Assembly: GCA_963575645.1 (NCBI GenBank)
Contig: OY754469.1
Location: forward strand, 48,194,753 to 48,258,752
From: Xanthostigma xanthostigma
Taxonomy: Eukaryota > Arthropoda > Insecta > Raphidioptera > Raphidiidae
Direction of reading: 5' to 3'
Length of the DNA stretch: 64,000 nucleotides
The first letter of the stretch is position 1. Each line of letters starts with the position of its first letter. This document shows positions 10,900-21,795 of the stretch, piece after piece. The notes under the pieces are model-generated. The model was not told the origin of the DNA. It worked only from the letters and a program-made list of their open reading frames with translations, and searched no databases. The translations under genes were made by a program, and so were the position numbers.

Positions 10900-11110
10900 A
10901 TAAAATTACCGATTTCATAGGAAAATTTGAAAATTAAATACGCTGTTATCTTCGAAACGAGACAAGATACAGGGCTGCGTCTGTGCTCATTGAATTCAGC
11001 GTGTCGAAATCTAGAAGATAACCTTAATATCATCTTGATCTGAAAGATTTCAATTTTGAAAGTTTTTGAGATTTTCTTTATAGCGACGCCGGACCGGAAA
11101 GCTAGTAATT
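10900..11110. repeat. Family G repeat fragment
   Basis: Contains CGAGACAAGATACAGGGCTG then TCATTGAATTCAGCGTG and CGAAATCTAG..GATAACC, as in the block at 2220-3047. Here the two blocks that form the ends of the 2220-3047 insertion lie next to each other, which suggests the family is made of tandem or circularly permuted units. Confidence 0.5.
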
Positions 11111-11475
11111 ATAGGGGATTTTTTCATATGTGTTGCCAAAATTTATTAGTCAGAAGTCGAATAATTTCAGATAAAACTCTGCATATATTTTCTGTAACGA
11201 TTGTCAGAACTGTTACAGAAATTGAAACAAAGAGGCTGCTTTCTAGTTAAAATCTCCAAATGACATTTGTTCAAACCGATTTACGATTCGATTATATTAA
11301 CGCGTTATTTTATAGCCATTATCCATGCTCTCTAAATGCAAGGATGGTAAGATTTATCGTCTTTATATACACAAATTCTCCAGTTGTGATAATGTCCGTT
11401 CAGTAATAGATAGTAAGCTCGATGCATAACATTAAATATCTTCAGATAAATGCCTAGGCCATCTCATAGACCAGG

Positions 11476-11834
11476 CAAGGCCGTAGGCAGGGGGAGTGTT
11501 TTGGGGATTCAAACCCCTCCCGAAAGTCCTTAGCCAACCCACCGTTTTATACATACTTACTAAAATATTTTCGACTCTTTTTTCGGATCTGTGATACGAT
11601 AATTGGATTCCACTTTTTTCGGAACGAGTAGCATCGAAATGTAATGCATTGTTAATAAATTAAATGAATCATTAAACTCTTTCGTTGAAATCTACGTCGG
11701 CTGTCTTTTAATTAAATTTGTATTTATGTGAAGTTATAATATATGTATATGATTATTTTCAAACAAAGTTATTTCTTATTGTCTCTGGTCCAGAGCTCGA
11801 CTCCCCCCGAAGTGAATTCCTGGCTACGGCCTTG
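11476..11834. mobile_element. hAT-type MITE
   Basis: Perfect 8-bp target duplication AGACCAGG at 11468-11475 and 11835-11842. The terminal inverted repeats are CAAGGCCGTAGGCAGG and CAAGGCCGTAGCCAGG (read inward). The 359-bp body is non-coding; CCCCCGAAGTGAATTCC-type sequence near the right end is typical of this class. Confidence 0.87.
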
Positions 11835-11842
11835 AGACCAGG

Positions 11843-12859
11843 ATCTCAAATGGAGGTCATCACATAGAATATACTGGCTCGCATCTACCGAAGTTGTTAA
11901 TATCTACAACGTTAATTTTCATTCATTTTTGCAATATGGTTTGATCATTTGGATAGGGTAGATCCGAAAGCTGAAAAGGTTTTCTTACTCCGGAAAAAAG
12001 CAGTCAGAGCAATAGCCCGCAACTTATGAAAATGAAATAATTTTCCTCCATATATCAAAATGACCAGAATACAGTGAAATTGAGATAACATGTTGTAAAT
12101 ATTAATCAAAACACGCCATTAAAATATTGAGGATATTCGGAGCTTAGTTACGAAGAAATTGGAAAACGCCGAAATTTGCTTTGTTCCGTAGATTGTACCA
12201 GTCGTATAGATCAGATTTTGGTAAATATGGAAAGCAGGTATTTACGAAAGCTCGTGCAAAATGCGAACTCAATTCGGAGTTTCGGTAAAAAGATGTAATG
12301 CGATAAATACGGTATGTATGAGTGGTCTTTTGGAATTCATTTGGTGACTACAAATAATTCCGAAGTGCAAGGTATTTTGGCAACAAAGTTAGAATTAAAT
12401 TATTTCACAATAAAAATGATGACAGATGAAAAGTTTGTGATTGCTTCAACCTTAAGAACGTACTGTACGGTTGATAATCCCATATCATTCCAGTTAAGCC
12501 CGCGTGAAATTATTGTTGGATTCGTATTTACCCATGATGATTGATATGATTAAAATGGATATAATGTGTCTCTGTGTGTGTTATTCTATAGCTTCGTATA
12601 TAATACCGATGTTTGTAATGGATGTTTGGTTAACCTGACAGAACAGCTGTACATCTGACAAACACAAAAGTTTGCGCCAAAACTAGATGGTTCGGTTAAA
12701 TTTAAAGCGAAAAATATAAAGTACAATATTTATTTGCACTTCGGACAGACCAATTTTATTAAAAAACTGTTTTATGATATTTTTAAATTTAAAAAACTGT
12801 CAAAATTCATAATAAATTGATCATGTATATTAAAATTAAAATTATTTTCACAATTTACC
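11843..12859. other. A/T-rich non-coding stretch
   Basis: A 76-codon open frame at 12314-12544 (plus) has no recognisable domain. It might be a remnant exon, but I see no splice context that supports it. Nothing else is assignable. Confidence 0.35.
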
Positions 12860-12990
12860 ATCTTAACTTGCATTGAGGCCCTGATGATGAAAATATATTT
12901 TTCGAAACGTTGGCCACAAGCGATACTCTGGTAAAGCTTATTTCAAACTTGTTCCTCAACCAAATAAATCTCCTTCAATACATATTTTTG
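12860..12990 (+). repeat. Penelope-like terminal fragment with hammerhead-like motif
   Basis: At 12877-12915: GGCC, CTGATGA, one extra T, a GAAAA/TTTTC stem, GAAACGTT, then GGCC. This is the layout of the minimal hammerhead ribozymes known in Penelope-like retroelement termini: stem I (GGCC/GGCC), CUGANGA box, stem II, GAAA, and a very short ACGU stem III. The same sequence continues through GCGATACTCTGGTAAAGCTT and GTTCCTCAACCAAATAAAT. Other copies are near 38805, 48821 and 59179. The extra base before stem II departs from the ideal motif. Confidence 0.6.
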
Positions 12991-13218
12991 GAACAAAACT
13001 TCTACTAACTATATTATCAAAATTCAAATTTTATTAGAAAATTCGATGGGTGAAGATCGAGCCAAATCGGGATCTTAGACTAAATGTACAAAGAGCATTA
13101 TGCTAGGAAAGTATGTTTTGCGCCCTCTCGTGTTTTTTTTTTTTTTAATCTGGTTCAGTCACAGCCTTGGTGTCGTATGTTATACGAGCATTTTAATAAG
13201 GGTTAATTGTCGAATAAA

Positions 13219-13371
13219 ATGGGGAAAAAGCTATCAAATCGAAAGTGCTGTTTTGTTGATTGTAAAGATACACCAACTAAACATCCAGAATTACAATTCC
13301 ACCGTTTTCCTGGATTTTCTTATGAATTAGAGAGAAAAAAATTGACTGCAACAGTACGTAGTCAAGGGTAA
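13219..13371 (+). CDS. THAP-type zinc-finger exon, partial
   Basis: An ATG at 13219 opens 50 codons. The product begins MGKKLSNRKCCFVDC, followed by THPELQFHRFP-like residues (KHPELQFHRFP), then a basic stretch ending TVRSQG. C10/C11 and C15 fit the first cysteine pair of the C2CH THAP finger, and FHRFP at about residues 27-31 is a THAP hallmark. The second half of the finger (the CxxH) is missing, and the frame reaches TAA at 13369. The sequence at the end, CAAGG|GTAATT, is a plausible splice donor at 13368, so this may be a first coding exon whose next exon I could not find. THAP domains occur in host DNA-binding proteins and at the N-terminus of P-element-type and other transposases, so either origin is possible. 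The tryptophan normally near KKW is a leucine here. Confidence 0.55.
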   Translation: MGKKLSNRKCCFVDCKDTPTKHPELQFHRFPGFSYELERKKLTATVRSQG

Positions 13372-14693
13372 TTAAATTTTATTTTACGTCTGTAATCATT
13401 ATTAAAGACATAAAAAATATCATTATTTTGTTAACAAAAATAAGATTTAAAAAATTTTGAAATAAAAAGTGTGTATCATTTATGTAGTTTTTTAACTGAC
13501 ATTGTGCGTAAATATTTTTTTAATAATTAAGAATAACGCTGGTTTCCATGTGTTTGTAAGTTTTGGGTGAACCACTTTTGAGAAATCAAACACGAGATGG
13601 TGCGAAGGTCGCGTGTCAAAGATACTTTCCTACCGTATAGACGTTTTTACGTCAAAAAAAAAAAGAAATTTATGTTTTATGACGCTGGCTGCACTGTGTC
13701 TGATTAATGATTGATTTGAATTTATTGTTTCGCTGTTTATTTGTTTTACATTATTCATATTTCTCATCGTTACTGTGGTAAATGACAGTATATCACACAC
13801 ACATGTACATAATGAATTTCATATTGTTATTGTATAATATTAAATTTTGAAATAATATTTTGTTCTGTGTAAACAAAGGGATATTTTATGTAGTTAGTAG
13901 AGTTAAATCCAGTATTGTGAACAAGTGCTCTTGAAGTTTTGGCTTCAATTTTATAAACTAATATTTCACGTAAAAAAAATAAGATTTCACAAAAGACCAT
14001 TTTTATGCGAAAAAAAAACACCTACTCTTCATACTGATCTTATTATTGGACATGGAATATTTCGAGAGAAAATTTTATGGTTGTTCAATATCTCGAGATG
14101 TTATTCAAAATCATTCTAACTTTTTTTATCCCTACGAGTTATAATACAATCTCCAGTAATAAATTATCATACTAATCTCTTTCTTTACCTACTGTTTAAA
14201 ACAATGCACTACTTAGGTACCTCTTTTATCTCCATCTGTTCTATGAAGCACTGCATTCAGGTTACTCTCTCAGGTCTCATAATCGAAAATTAGAGCTAAA
14301 TACGTACGATATAATGGTCATATAGAATGCATAGACAGATTGAATGAATTGGGTTTTCGCTGTATAGTATCCACGTATTGAATACGATTACTTACGTATT
14401 TTATCTGCGTTTGTTCTATGAAGCACCGTATGCAAGCGACTCTCTCCAAACTGACAATCGAAATCGAGAACAAAATTCGTTCGAGAGTTGAAACATTCAT
14501 TCATTCAGACATAGTACCTACCGACACATTTATTTACTATGATACATCATAGTTTCGAATGAATCATTCGATTAACAACCTTTCGATTAATTAATTAAAA
14601 TCATTCGATTGTTCTCAGGCCTACTTGTTCGTCTGTTTCTTTATCAGTTACACTATGTGATTGTAAAAAAATGATATTTTGATAAATTATTGC
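13372..14693. other. A/T-rich non-coding stretch
   Basis: If the THAP exon is real this is likely intron. At about 14150-14520 a short block (CTATGAAGCACYG..TGCA..ACTCTCTC) is repeated twice, roughly 180 bp apart. No other features. Confidence 0.4.
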
Positions 14694-14701
14694 GCTTCAA
14701 C

Positions 14702-14914
14702 CAGGGCCGTAACTAGAACTTTGGAGGCTCCGGGGGAAGAAGTAAAATTAGGGACTCCAATTAATTAATTAATTTATTAATAATTAATTATTTATTATGT
14801 TCAAAATTATGACTAAGATTCGTGTCTTACATTGCTTTCGTCGTCGTGATTCGAACCCCTAAAAAGTAGGCAACGAAAAGGAGTCCCTCCTGGGCCATTG
14901 TCGGTACGGCCCTG
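14702..14914. mobile_element. hAT-type MITE, 213 bp
   Basis: Perfect 8-bp target duplication GCTTCAAC at 14694-14701 and 14915-14922. The ends are perfect inverted repeats CAGGGCCGTA / TACGGCCCTG. The centre is (TTAA)-rich and non-coding. One of the clearest elements in the window. Confidence 0.93.
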
Positions 14915-14922
14915 GCTTCAAC

Positions 14923-15500
14923 GAACTGTTCAAAAATTCAAGATTTTAGAGTTTTGGATAATTTTGCGTACATGTTTATTTTGCGTAATAAAAATGCCAT
15001 GAAAATACCCTATTTGCGCTAATCTAACATTACAAAAATATGCAAAACAGCGCGTAACAGTTAGTGACTCAGTTGGACAAATAGTTTTTTTATGTACAAA
15101 ATTTTACGTACCTATGTACTTCACATGTTATTATGCATATGTTACATATCCTGATATACACCTGTCAACTGTGTATTATTTGGAATTTATTTACATTCAT
15201 TTAAAAAGGATTAAAATCCACGGTATAATACACTGCATTCAAATATGCACATACAGTACAGACGTACCTACATGGATTAATTGTATAATGCATTTGTATG
15301 CACAAGAATTGCATTGAAACATTTGAAACTGAAGAAAATCAGGGACGAATGGGGCCGCCGAGATACAGGGAAATATTTCGGTGAGCTGCCAATCAATTTT
15401 TTCAGGGACCGTCAGGGTATCAAAACTTCTTAGTGGACCGCCGAACTAACCGAAATCGGTTGTGTGTACACGGTATATCAGTTTAATATTTATTCATTAA
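14923..15500. other. A/T-rich non-coding stretch
   Basis: A 67-codon open frame at 15114-15317 is unrecognised. No repeats with defined ends. Confidence 0.4.
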
Positions 15501-15881
15501 CTAGAGGTCCCGCCCGGTTTCACCCGGGTGCAAAAGAACGAATGGGGAAGGAAGGGACATGAGTACGCACATTCATCTTAGTTTACCGAGATGAATGTTG
15601 TGTCCAAACTTCATAATGATCGGAGTTACCGTTCAAAAGTTTTTGTTGTTAAAAAGCAGTATTTATACTTTTTTAAGTAATAAATTTATTTTAAAATAAT
15701 AAATATTTAATTGAAAACACTGTAGGAAAATTATTTTTATATAGATTAGGTACCTATAGTTGTAACAGTTTTCAAATGAGCTATTAATTAGATTTATTTA
15801 ATTTTAATTAGACGTAATAAAATTTTAAACAATTGAAATGTAAGCCCTAGAAGAAAGCAATGTAGAAAATAAAAATATATT

Positions 15882-15953
15882 CGCCGACGTGGGGCTTGAA
15901 CTCAAGCCTCTGGCATTAAGAGTCTTACGCTCTACCGACTGAGCTATCCGGGC
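15882..15953 (-). pseudogene. tRNA-Lys(CTT) pseudogene inside Helitron-like element
   Basis: The 72-base minus-strand sequence starts GCCCGGATAGCTCAGTCGG and has anticodon loop CTCTTAA, giving anticodon CTT. Internal promoter boxes (AGCTCAGTCGG and GGTTCAA-like GAGTTCAAGCC) are present. The acceptor stem is broken by a missing G near the 3' end, and the anticodon stem no longer pairs (TAAGA against TGCCA). It is therefore not expected to be a working tRNA. The copy at 53084-53155 shares the TGCCAG change, so the defect arose before these copies spread. Confidence 0.75.
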
Positions 15954-16087
15954 TCGATGAACGTGACGCGCTAATATTGCAATATTTAGTTAAGGCATTT
16001 CACCTGATAATATTTGTCGGGCGGATTAATTTTTAGATATATCTTGCAATATTTTCCGCTCCAATTGGTCGTAGCGTGATATTATAT

Positions 16088-16313
16088 ATATATAAAGCTG
16101 AAGAGGCTGTCTGTTTGTTTGTTTGGTTGAACGCGCTAATCTCAGGAATTCGAATTGAAAAAAAAAAATTGTTGGATAGCCCATTCATCGAGGAAGGCTA
16201 TAGGCTTCCTCGATGAATGGGCTATCCAACAATTTTTTTTTTCAATTCGAATTCCTGAGATTAGCGCGTTCAACCAAACAAACAAACAGACAGCCTCTTC
16301 AGCTTTATATATT
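16088..16313. repeat. Near-perfect hairpin (about 110-bp arms)
   Basis: 16088-16197 and 16204-16313 are inverted copies that differ by little more than the length of one A-run. The loop is about 6 bases. Each arm is the 5' end of the Helitron-like family, including GAACGCGCTAATCTCAGGAA and GGATAGCCCATTCATCGAGG. Confidence 0.9.
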
Positions 16314-16739
16314 AGTATAAATTAATTGCGGTAGAATTTTTCACTCCTGATAATTTTACCAGCAAAAAATAAAGTATACATCTCGGACGTAATGATATTA
16401 TGACTCGTGTGGCGTTCGTTTGTCATCTCACGTACGTAATATATGTTATTACAATCTAGATACATGAACAATAATTATTTCTTTTGAAAATGAACGAATA
16501 TTATTTTCGAAATTTAAAATAAATTTCCGTCACTATTGAAAGTTGTCGTTAATAAAAACGAATTTACATACGAAACACATTGAACTTTGAACCTTATTGG
16601 GAAATAAAAGTTGATACCTAACAAATTACAATAGACTGTTGTAAAACACGATGTGAAACATTTTTATGTAGTACAGATGACATTTTTACAAAAATGTATT
16701 TTACATTTTTGTATTCAATGTTTTGTAATGCATTTTATA

Positions 16740-16862
16740 AAGCAGTAGTCCGGTCCGGCTTCGTCCGGATTTGTAGATTGCCTATATTAAAGATAAACAT
16801 TCAAATCTTTGATTAACGTCTGGCTAGAACTCTTCAATAAATAAAATTATCGACCAATTTTC
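16740..16862 (-). repeat. Family F repeat with CCGG-rich head
   Basis: GTCCGGTCCGGCTTCGTCCG is followed by CAAATCTTTGATTAACGTCT, GAACTCTTCAATAAATAAAA and TTATCGACCAATTTTC. This is family F in reverse order with an extra CCGG-rich hairpin at its outer end, which may be the true terminus. Confidence 0.55.
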
Positions 16863-17377
16863 TTTTATTTAATAAAGAAAAACATATTATGCTGCGTTAA
16901 ACTTTCTCATAGAATATTTTAGACCTCCACTTCTTCTATATATAGTAGTTTTATGAACAATTTGCGATATTGACGATTAAAAAAATTAAAAAATGGCGGA
17001 GATATGAGCCGATAAGTAGAACCCTCTTTTGAAAATCCTTACTGATGGTGTATACGATTTTTTTGTTAAACATAGTCAGAAACAAAAAAAAAATGTTTGT
17101 CCTATTTTAAAATGAAAATATCTACAATGTAACGTAGGATAAACATTTTCAAATTTTTTTTGTCGAAATGACAGATGTTTAAAAATTTCGAGTTTGAAAA
17201 ATTTATAACTTTTGAACACGGTACCCAATCAAAAATATCGTACGTCACATTGTAGATAATATTATAAAAAATAAGTGTTGTCAATTTGAATCAAATCGGT
17301 TGAGTCGATCTTGAGATATCGTGTACACCGTTTTGAAAAATGTAGTTTCGAGAAAAACGCTAAAGAAAAAACTGACA
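16863..17377. other. A/T-rich non-coding stretch
   Basis: The short minus-strand frame at 17102-17284 has no recognisable domain. No repeats with supported boundaries. Confidence 0.4.
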
Positions 17378-17603
17378 TAGAGATATAAGTACCTACTAGA
17401 GTACGCTAGCGGCTATGCTTGCCATAAGTGAAAGTGTCTGCCGTTCAGAGAGAGAACGCTGCAAACGTTCCGTATCATTATATATGTTTACTCAAATCAG
17501 CATTGTTTTGTATCATTAGTTACCATAGAGATAAGGAACTTTTCTCTCTCTGAATAGAAGACACTTTTATGCCTCACTCGCCTACTCTTGTATAATATCT
17601 CTA
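17378..17603. mobile_element. Candidate MITE with CATAGAGATA ends
   Basis: The left end CATAGAGATATAAGTACCTA and the right end (read inward) CATAGAGATATTATACAAGA are imperfect inverted repeats. Both are followed inward by GAGTA(C/G)GC and AAGTGTCTKC blocks. The centre is non-coding. The target duplication is not clear, so the superfamily is open. Confidence 0.5.
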
Positions 17604-18428
17604 TGGATTTAATGCTTTATGACTAATATAAATCATTATTGCTATAATTTTGATAATAGTTTGAATTTTGGAATAGTTAAACGCTTAAAATATGCTTAAA
17701 GGTATACATTACTTATCTATACCCTTAAAAAATCGTTTTTTCAGAATCTCAAGGTGGGGTAACCCCTTTAGTCCCAGCAGTGATTTTAACGGCAAAACCT
17801 GCGGCCTGCCTCGTGTGCAGCGGCTTTAAGCGAGTACATGAGTCGTGTAAGACCGGCTTTAAAGTATCTATAGTAATTTACTCGACATTTATATTTTATC
17901 TCTCTCCGTGGAGAGAAACTGTAAAGCCTAATTTATTAAATTACTTTATTAATAAAGTTAACCATTACGGTATAATATACACACCTCTACTCTATAACTG
18001 CGCATAGGGCAGCAGTAAATTTGCAAAGTTTTGTGCGGTAATTGTGTGTTTTAATGTATAAACAAACAAGAAGAAAGAGTCGATATACATTATTTACTCT
18101 AACGTCTATGACTCTATAACAGGTATAATGTATTATGCAACGGCCGCTTATGAATTTGCGTAATATAAATAAATCAGTGTTGCTTGTAAAGAACATTAAT
18201 TAGTTTCTATCCCTCTAGTTCATTTTAATTACACACTATGCTTTTTACATGCGAAAAAGATGGGTTTCATTGTTAGAAAATTTAGGTTGGCAACGAATTC
18301 ACAATGCGACTATATAATAATTTTATTAATGAAATGAAAATGTTAGCACCCTGCAATAAATTAATCTGGGAAATGAATAAGGGTAATTGTCACTGCCGGG
18401 ACTTGACTATAGTTTTTATTATACAGTA
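17604..18428. other. A/T-rich non-coding stretch
   Basis: Short open frames at 17780-18007 and 17987-18196 are unrecognised. No supported repeats or RNA genes. Confidence 0.4.
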
Positions 18429-19553
18429 AGGTGCACTAGGGAAATTAGCATTGGGAAAAAATCAGAGTTAGCCATGACTGCATTAATTGTTATTTCTATT
18501 GAAGTATCGTGGTAATCTTGAGGATTTCTATTTTATTGACGTGATAACGTCTTATAAATTGTTGAATCACCAATCTTATAAATTGATAAAACACCGGCTG
18601 CATGCACGAAAAAGTGTAACGTTCCTAGCGTTCCTAACGTTCCTAACGTTCCGCCTGACCCTGTGCGTGCTTTTCTCGAAAACGGCCCTAACGATTTGGA
18701 TGAAATTTACTGAAAAGGGATTTTGGGGGGCAAAAAATCGTTTTAGCTAGGTCTCATCTCTTGAAAAAATCGTTTTCATAAAAATTTTATCATTATAAAA
18801 ATCAATAATTTGACGTATGAAAATACTTAAATATTGTAAGTAGGTTTTGGAATTTTATATAAACAATGAAACAATTGTTTTCAAAATATTATGACAGTTA
18901 ATCTTTGAGACTTAAAATAAACACGAAAGAAAGAAAGTTAAAAAAAAACAATTATATTATAGGTGGTGAGTAATTTTAATAAATATAATTAACCTAAATT
19001 TGAAGCAAAAGATGCAATATCATAGATTCGAATTATTATAATTATTATATAAATTTAGGTTATGTATTACGGAATACGTTATCACGTAAAACTATCGTCC
19101 GTAAACCGACTTTACAGACAACCAATTTTTTTTGATTTATTTTTATTTTGCTTGGCTTTTTTAATAATAAAAAGCTCTTATAAATCATTATTTTAATTTT
19201 TTTTGTACAAAAATAAAACAAAAAAACAACTCAATCTGTTTGGAAACATTTCATTCAAAAATTGTCTGACTGGTATGACGTATGCGCGTTGGTAAATCAG
19301 TGACCCAATGTCTTTAGGTTCAACACGAATAGACAGAGATATTTGATCTCGCACCATATTTAAGTATTTTTGGGAATTTAATGTACCATTAATAAAAAAA
19401 GTCCGATTATGCTGTAATCATTTGAATATTTTCTTCGGAAGTATACACATTCATTTTGCAAAAGAATATTATCTGTCAAACTGAAAAACAAGCTTTCAAA
19501 GCTCACTCTGATCCAGTCATTTTTTCCCAATGTTAATTTCCCTATGTGCACCT
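18429..19553 (-). mobile_element. Decayed Tc1/mariner-type element
   Basis: The ends are inverted: AGGTGCACTAGGGAAATTAG on the left and AGGTGCACATAGGGAAATTA (read inward) on the right, with a shared GGGAAAAAAT block. TA flanks both sides (18427-18428 and 19554-19555). The minus strand near the right end keeps degenerate transposase-like traces: MNVYTSEENIQMI, like the start of mariner-type N-termini, then NGTLNSQKYLNMVRDQI, like the DDE-domain 'GTVN..YL..LRD' region. They are close together, so most of the transposase between them is deleted. Not functional. Confidence 0.65.
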
Positions 19554-19691
19554 TACGTGTTTACATACTGTATAAATTTTGTCGAATATTTTTTTTTCAG
19601 ACTATACCTATATTGACATAAAAAATAATATTATAAATCAATATTACAAAAGACGTTTCAAAGATTTTAGTTTTTATAGTTTTATTATTTA

Positions 19692-20115
19692 GAGCGGGGT
19701 GGTGTAGTGGTGAGAGTTTATAGACTCGCATTCTGGGGGAGGTACCGGATTCGAATTCCGGCGGGGTAGATGTGGCTGGGACTTTTTCCTGCTGCCTCTC
19801 GCCGAGAAACGGTAATTCATGTACCGGCCATCTTGTTGAGGTTTTCCATGGTTTCCCTCAATAATTCCAGATAAATATCGAGGTGGTTCCTTATTCAAGG
19901 CCATGGCCGATTACCTGTCCAACTCCTATGCTCAAAACTTACCTACCTTATCCTAATTTCCTAAAAATTCCTTCATTCGCCCGTTGCTATTAATTAAGTT
20001 AAAGTTGAAAAATTGTAGAAAATAAAAAGTGTGATAGATGGAAAATAGTAATGGTGCGGATGGCGTCCGTTATGACAAAGTCGAGAAACGTTCGTTAAAC
20101 GCATTATTATTATTT
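19692..20115 (+). mobile_element. tRNA-derived SINE, family S1, copy 1
   Basis: A tRNA-like head GGTGGTGTAGTGGTGAGAGT (box A) and CCGGATTCGAATTCCGGC (box B) is followed by a conserved body: GATGTGGCTGGGACTTTTTC, CTCGCCGAGAAACGGTAATT, GTTTTCCATGGTTTCCCTCA. It ends in AACGCATT(ATT)n. The related head at 32140 has a perfect anticodon stem with CGC, so the source is probably tRNA-Ala-like. Other copies are at 25677-26072, 28467-28843 and 28945-29343. Short frames inside are not genes. Confidence 0.88.
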
Positions 20116-21164
20116 CCTCCAGCTGTAGGGCCGCGTTGCAAATCTTGTGATTTTTGGATAGTGTTTATCCGCTCTCGGTAGCATAAACTCTTAACAGTTC
20201 CGTGGTTTATGTGCATTCTTAGTGAGCATACTGCAACACCGAATATGATATACATGTATAAACTTTGGCCTGTGTAAACAATAAAGGACAGTACATACAA
20301 TACAACATTACACTATGTACACTGTGTTGTGCGGCGAAGGCCTCCTGCACAGGATCCGAAATAATGGCATACACATAATATTATATACAAACTTATATAA
20401 CCGCAGATGTCTTTGGTCCATGCAAGAAAGGATAGGAAAATTGTTAAAGTAGTGTGTTTGTTTTCATCATATGCCCATTTTCAAAAGTTATGCAAAATTC
20501 CAAAATTTATCATTTTTCGAATCTTCAAAGTTTATTTTTTGAATATCTCGAAAATTATTATAGTTACAAAAATCGACCGTGGGTTATTTTAAAGAGGATA
20601 TGTGGGGCTACAAAAAATATATTTTAAAAAAATTTGAAAAATCGAAAAATTGCAAAATTTAATAAATCAAAATTTATATTTTTTTTTGGCTTAATTTTTT
20701 TGTATACTACCTCTATCTGTTCTTAAAATACCCTGAAAATTTCAGAGAGGTATTTTTTTTCGAAGCTATACATTTTTTAAAAACAAACCAACAAGCTTTA
20801 TCTCTTCAATGTTTTTTTTTTTGTTAATAACATTTTTTTTAATACTTCTTATTAATGAATTAAACATTTTTAATTTAACAATGTTGTTGTTTTTTTGTGT
20901 ATACGTAAATTTATAAACATTAATATAAAATGGCATAGTTTCCGTCGGGCATCCACAAACTGACGCACCGCTTTTTTCTACTATAACGGTATAATTCTCA
21001 AAGCGATTTATTTCCTCATCCCTTTTTTGTCGTAACGTATTAATAGTCTAATGATAATAATTGAGAAGAATTCTAAATAGTAAAATAACCGTAGTTTCCG
21101 AAATTAGCGCGGACAAAAACCGACAAACAAACCAACAAACTTTATCTCTTCATTATGGACTCTA
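20116..21164. other. A/T-rich stretch ending in a diverged Helitron-like 5' end
   Basis: Mostly low-complexity. At 21060-21160, read on the minus strand, GATAAAGTTTGTTGGTTTGT and CCGCGCTAATTTCGGAAACT are a diverged match to the start of the family-2 Helitron-like elements. A shorter match (AACCAACAAGCTTTATCTCT) sits at about 20786. No 3' ends could be paired with them. Confidence 0.45.
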
Positions 21165-21795
21165 AGAGCTGGCTACGGAGAAAATGGGTGACTCGGTGCA
21201 GAGCTGAAAATTTGCAGAATAATAGGAGATAGTAAAAGTAAGTAGGGAAAAAATTGCCAGAAGGCTAGGCGGAAGATAAAGAGCCGCCAGAAGGCGCTAA
21301 TGTTGCGAAAAATCAGTGCACTTCTGGCAATTTCTATACTTATTCTGTAATTCAAAACTAGATTATATATTATATATATTATGCATTATATAGTTATAAG
21401 GGCATACTGAAAATTCAAACATGATATAATAATTACATTCGACAAATATTCAAAATTATTAATGACATTTTGATAGAAATAAAATTAAATAAATTAATGC
21501 AATTACGTTGTTATAACAACGTAATTATTATATCATGTTTGAATTTTCAGTATGCCCTTATAACTATAATATAATGTATAATATATATAATGTATAATCT
21601 ATTTTTGAATTACAGAATAAGTATAGAAACTGCCAGAAGTGCACTGATTTTTCGCAACATTAGCGCCTTCTGGCAGCTCTTTATCTTCCGCCTAGCCTTC
21701 TGGCAATTTTTTCCCTACTTACTTGTACTATCTCCTATTATTCTGCAAATTTTCAGCTCTGCACCGAGTCACCCATTTTCTCCGTATCCAGCTCT
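21165..21795. repeat. Large palindrome, about 630 bp
   Basis: The left arm 21165-21436 and right arm 21521-21795 are inverted copies with few differences; landmarks are GAGAAAATGGGTGACTCGGT, GCCAGAAGGCTAGGCGGAAG and the TATA-rich block. The 84-bp spacer contains another short perfect palindrome at 21501-21526. Mirror-image open frames in both arms come from the symmetry. Confidence 0.88.

Larger units (their letters stand above)
15501..16320 (-). mobile_element. Helitron-like element, family 2, copy A, with tRNA-Lys pseudogene
   Basis: Read on the minus strand it starts TATACTAATATATAAAGCTG and ends GGACCTCTAG followed by T. A hairpin CCCGG-GTGAAA-CCGGG ends 12 bases before the end, as in Helitron 3' termini. 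The AAAGCTGAAGAG..TTTGTTTG..GAACGCGCTAATCTCAGGAA start is widespread in invertebrate genomes next to Helitrons. Copies B, C and D are at 36216-36770, 37196-38005 and 52703-53413. This copy carries an internal tRNA-Lys pseudogene and an inverted duplication of its own 5' end (16088-16313). No Rep/helicase frame. Confidence 0.65.

Noticed and set aside
19692-19765. tRNA-Ala-like sequence as a functional tRNA gene
   Set aside because: The acceptor stem does not pair and the sequence continues into a conserved SINE body present in several copies.
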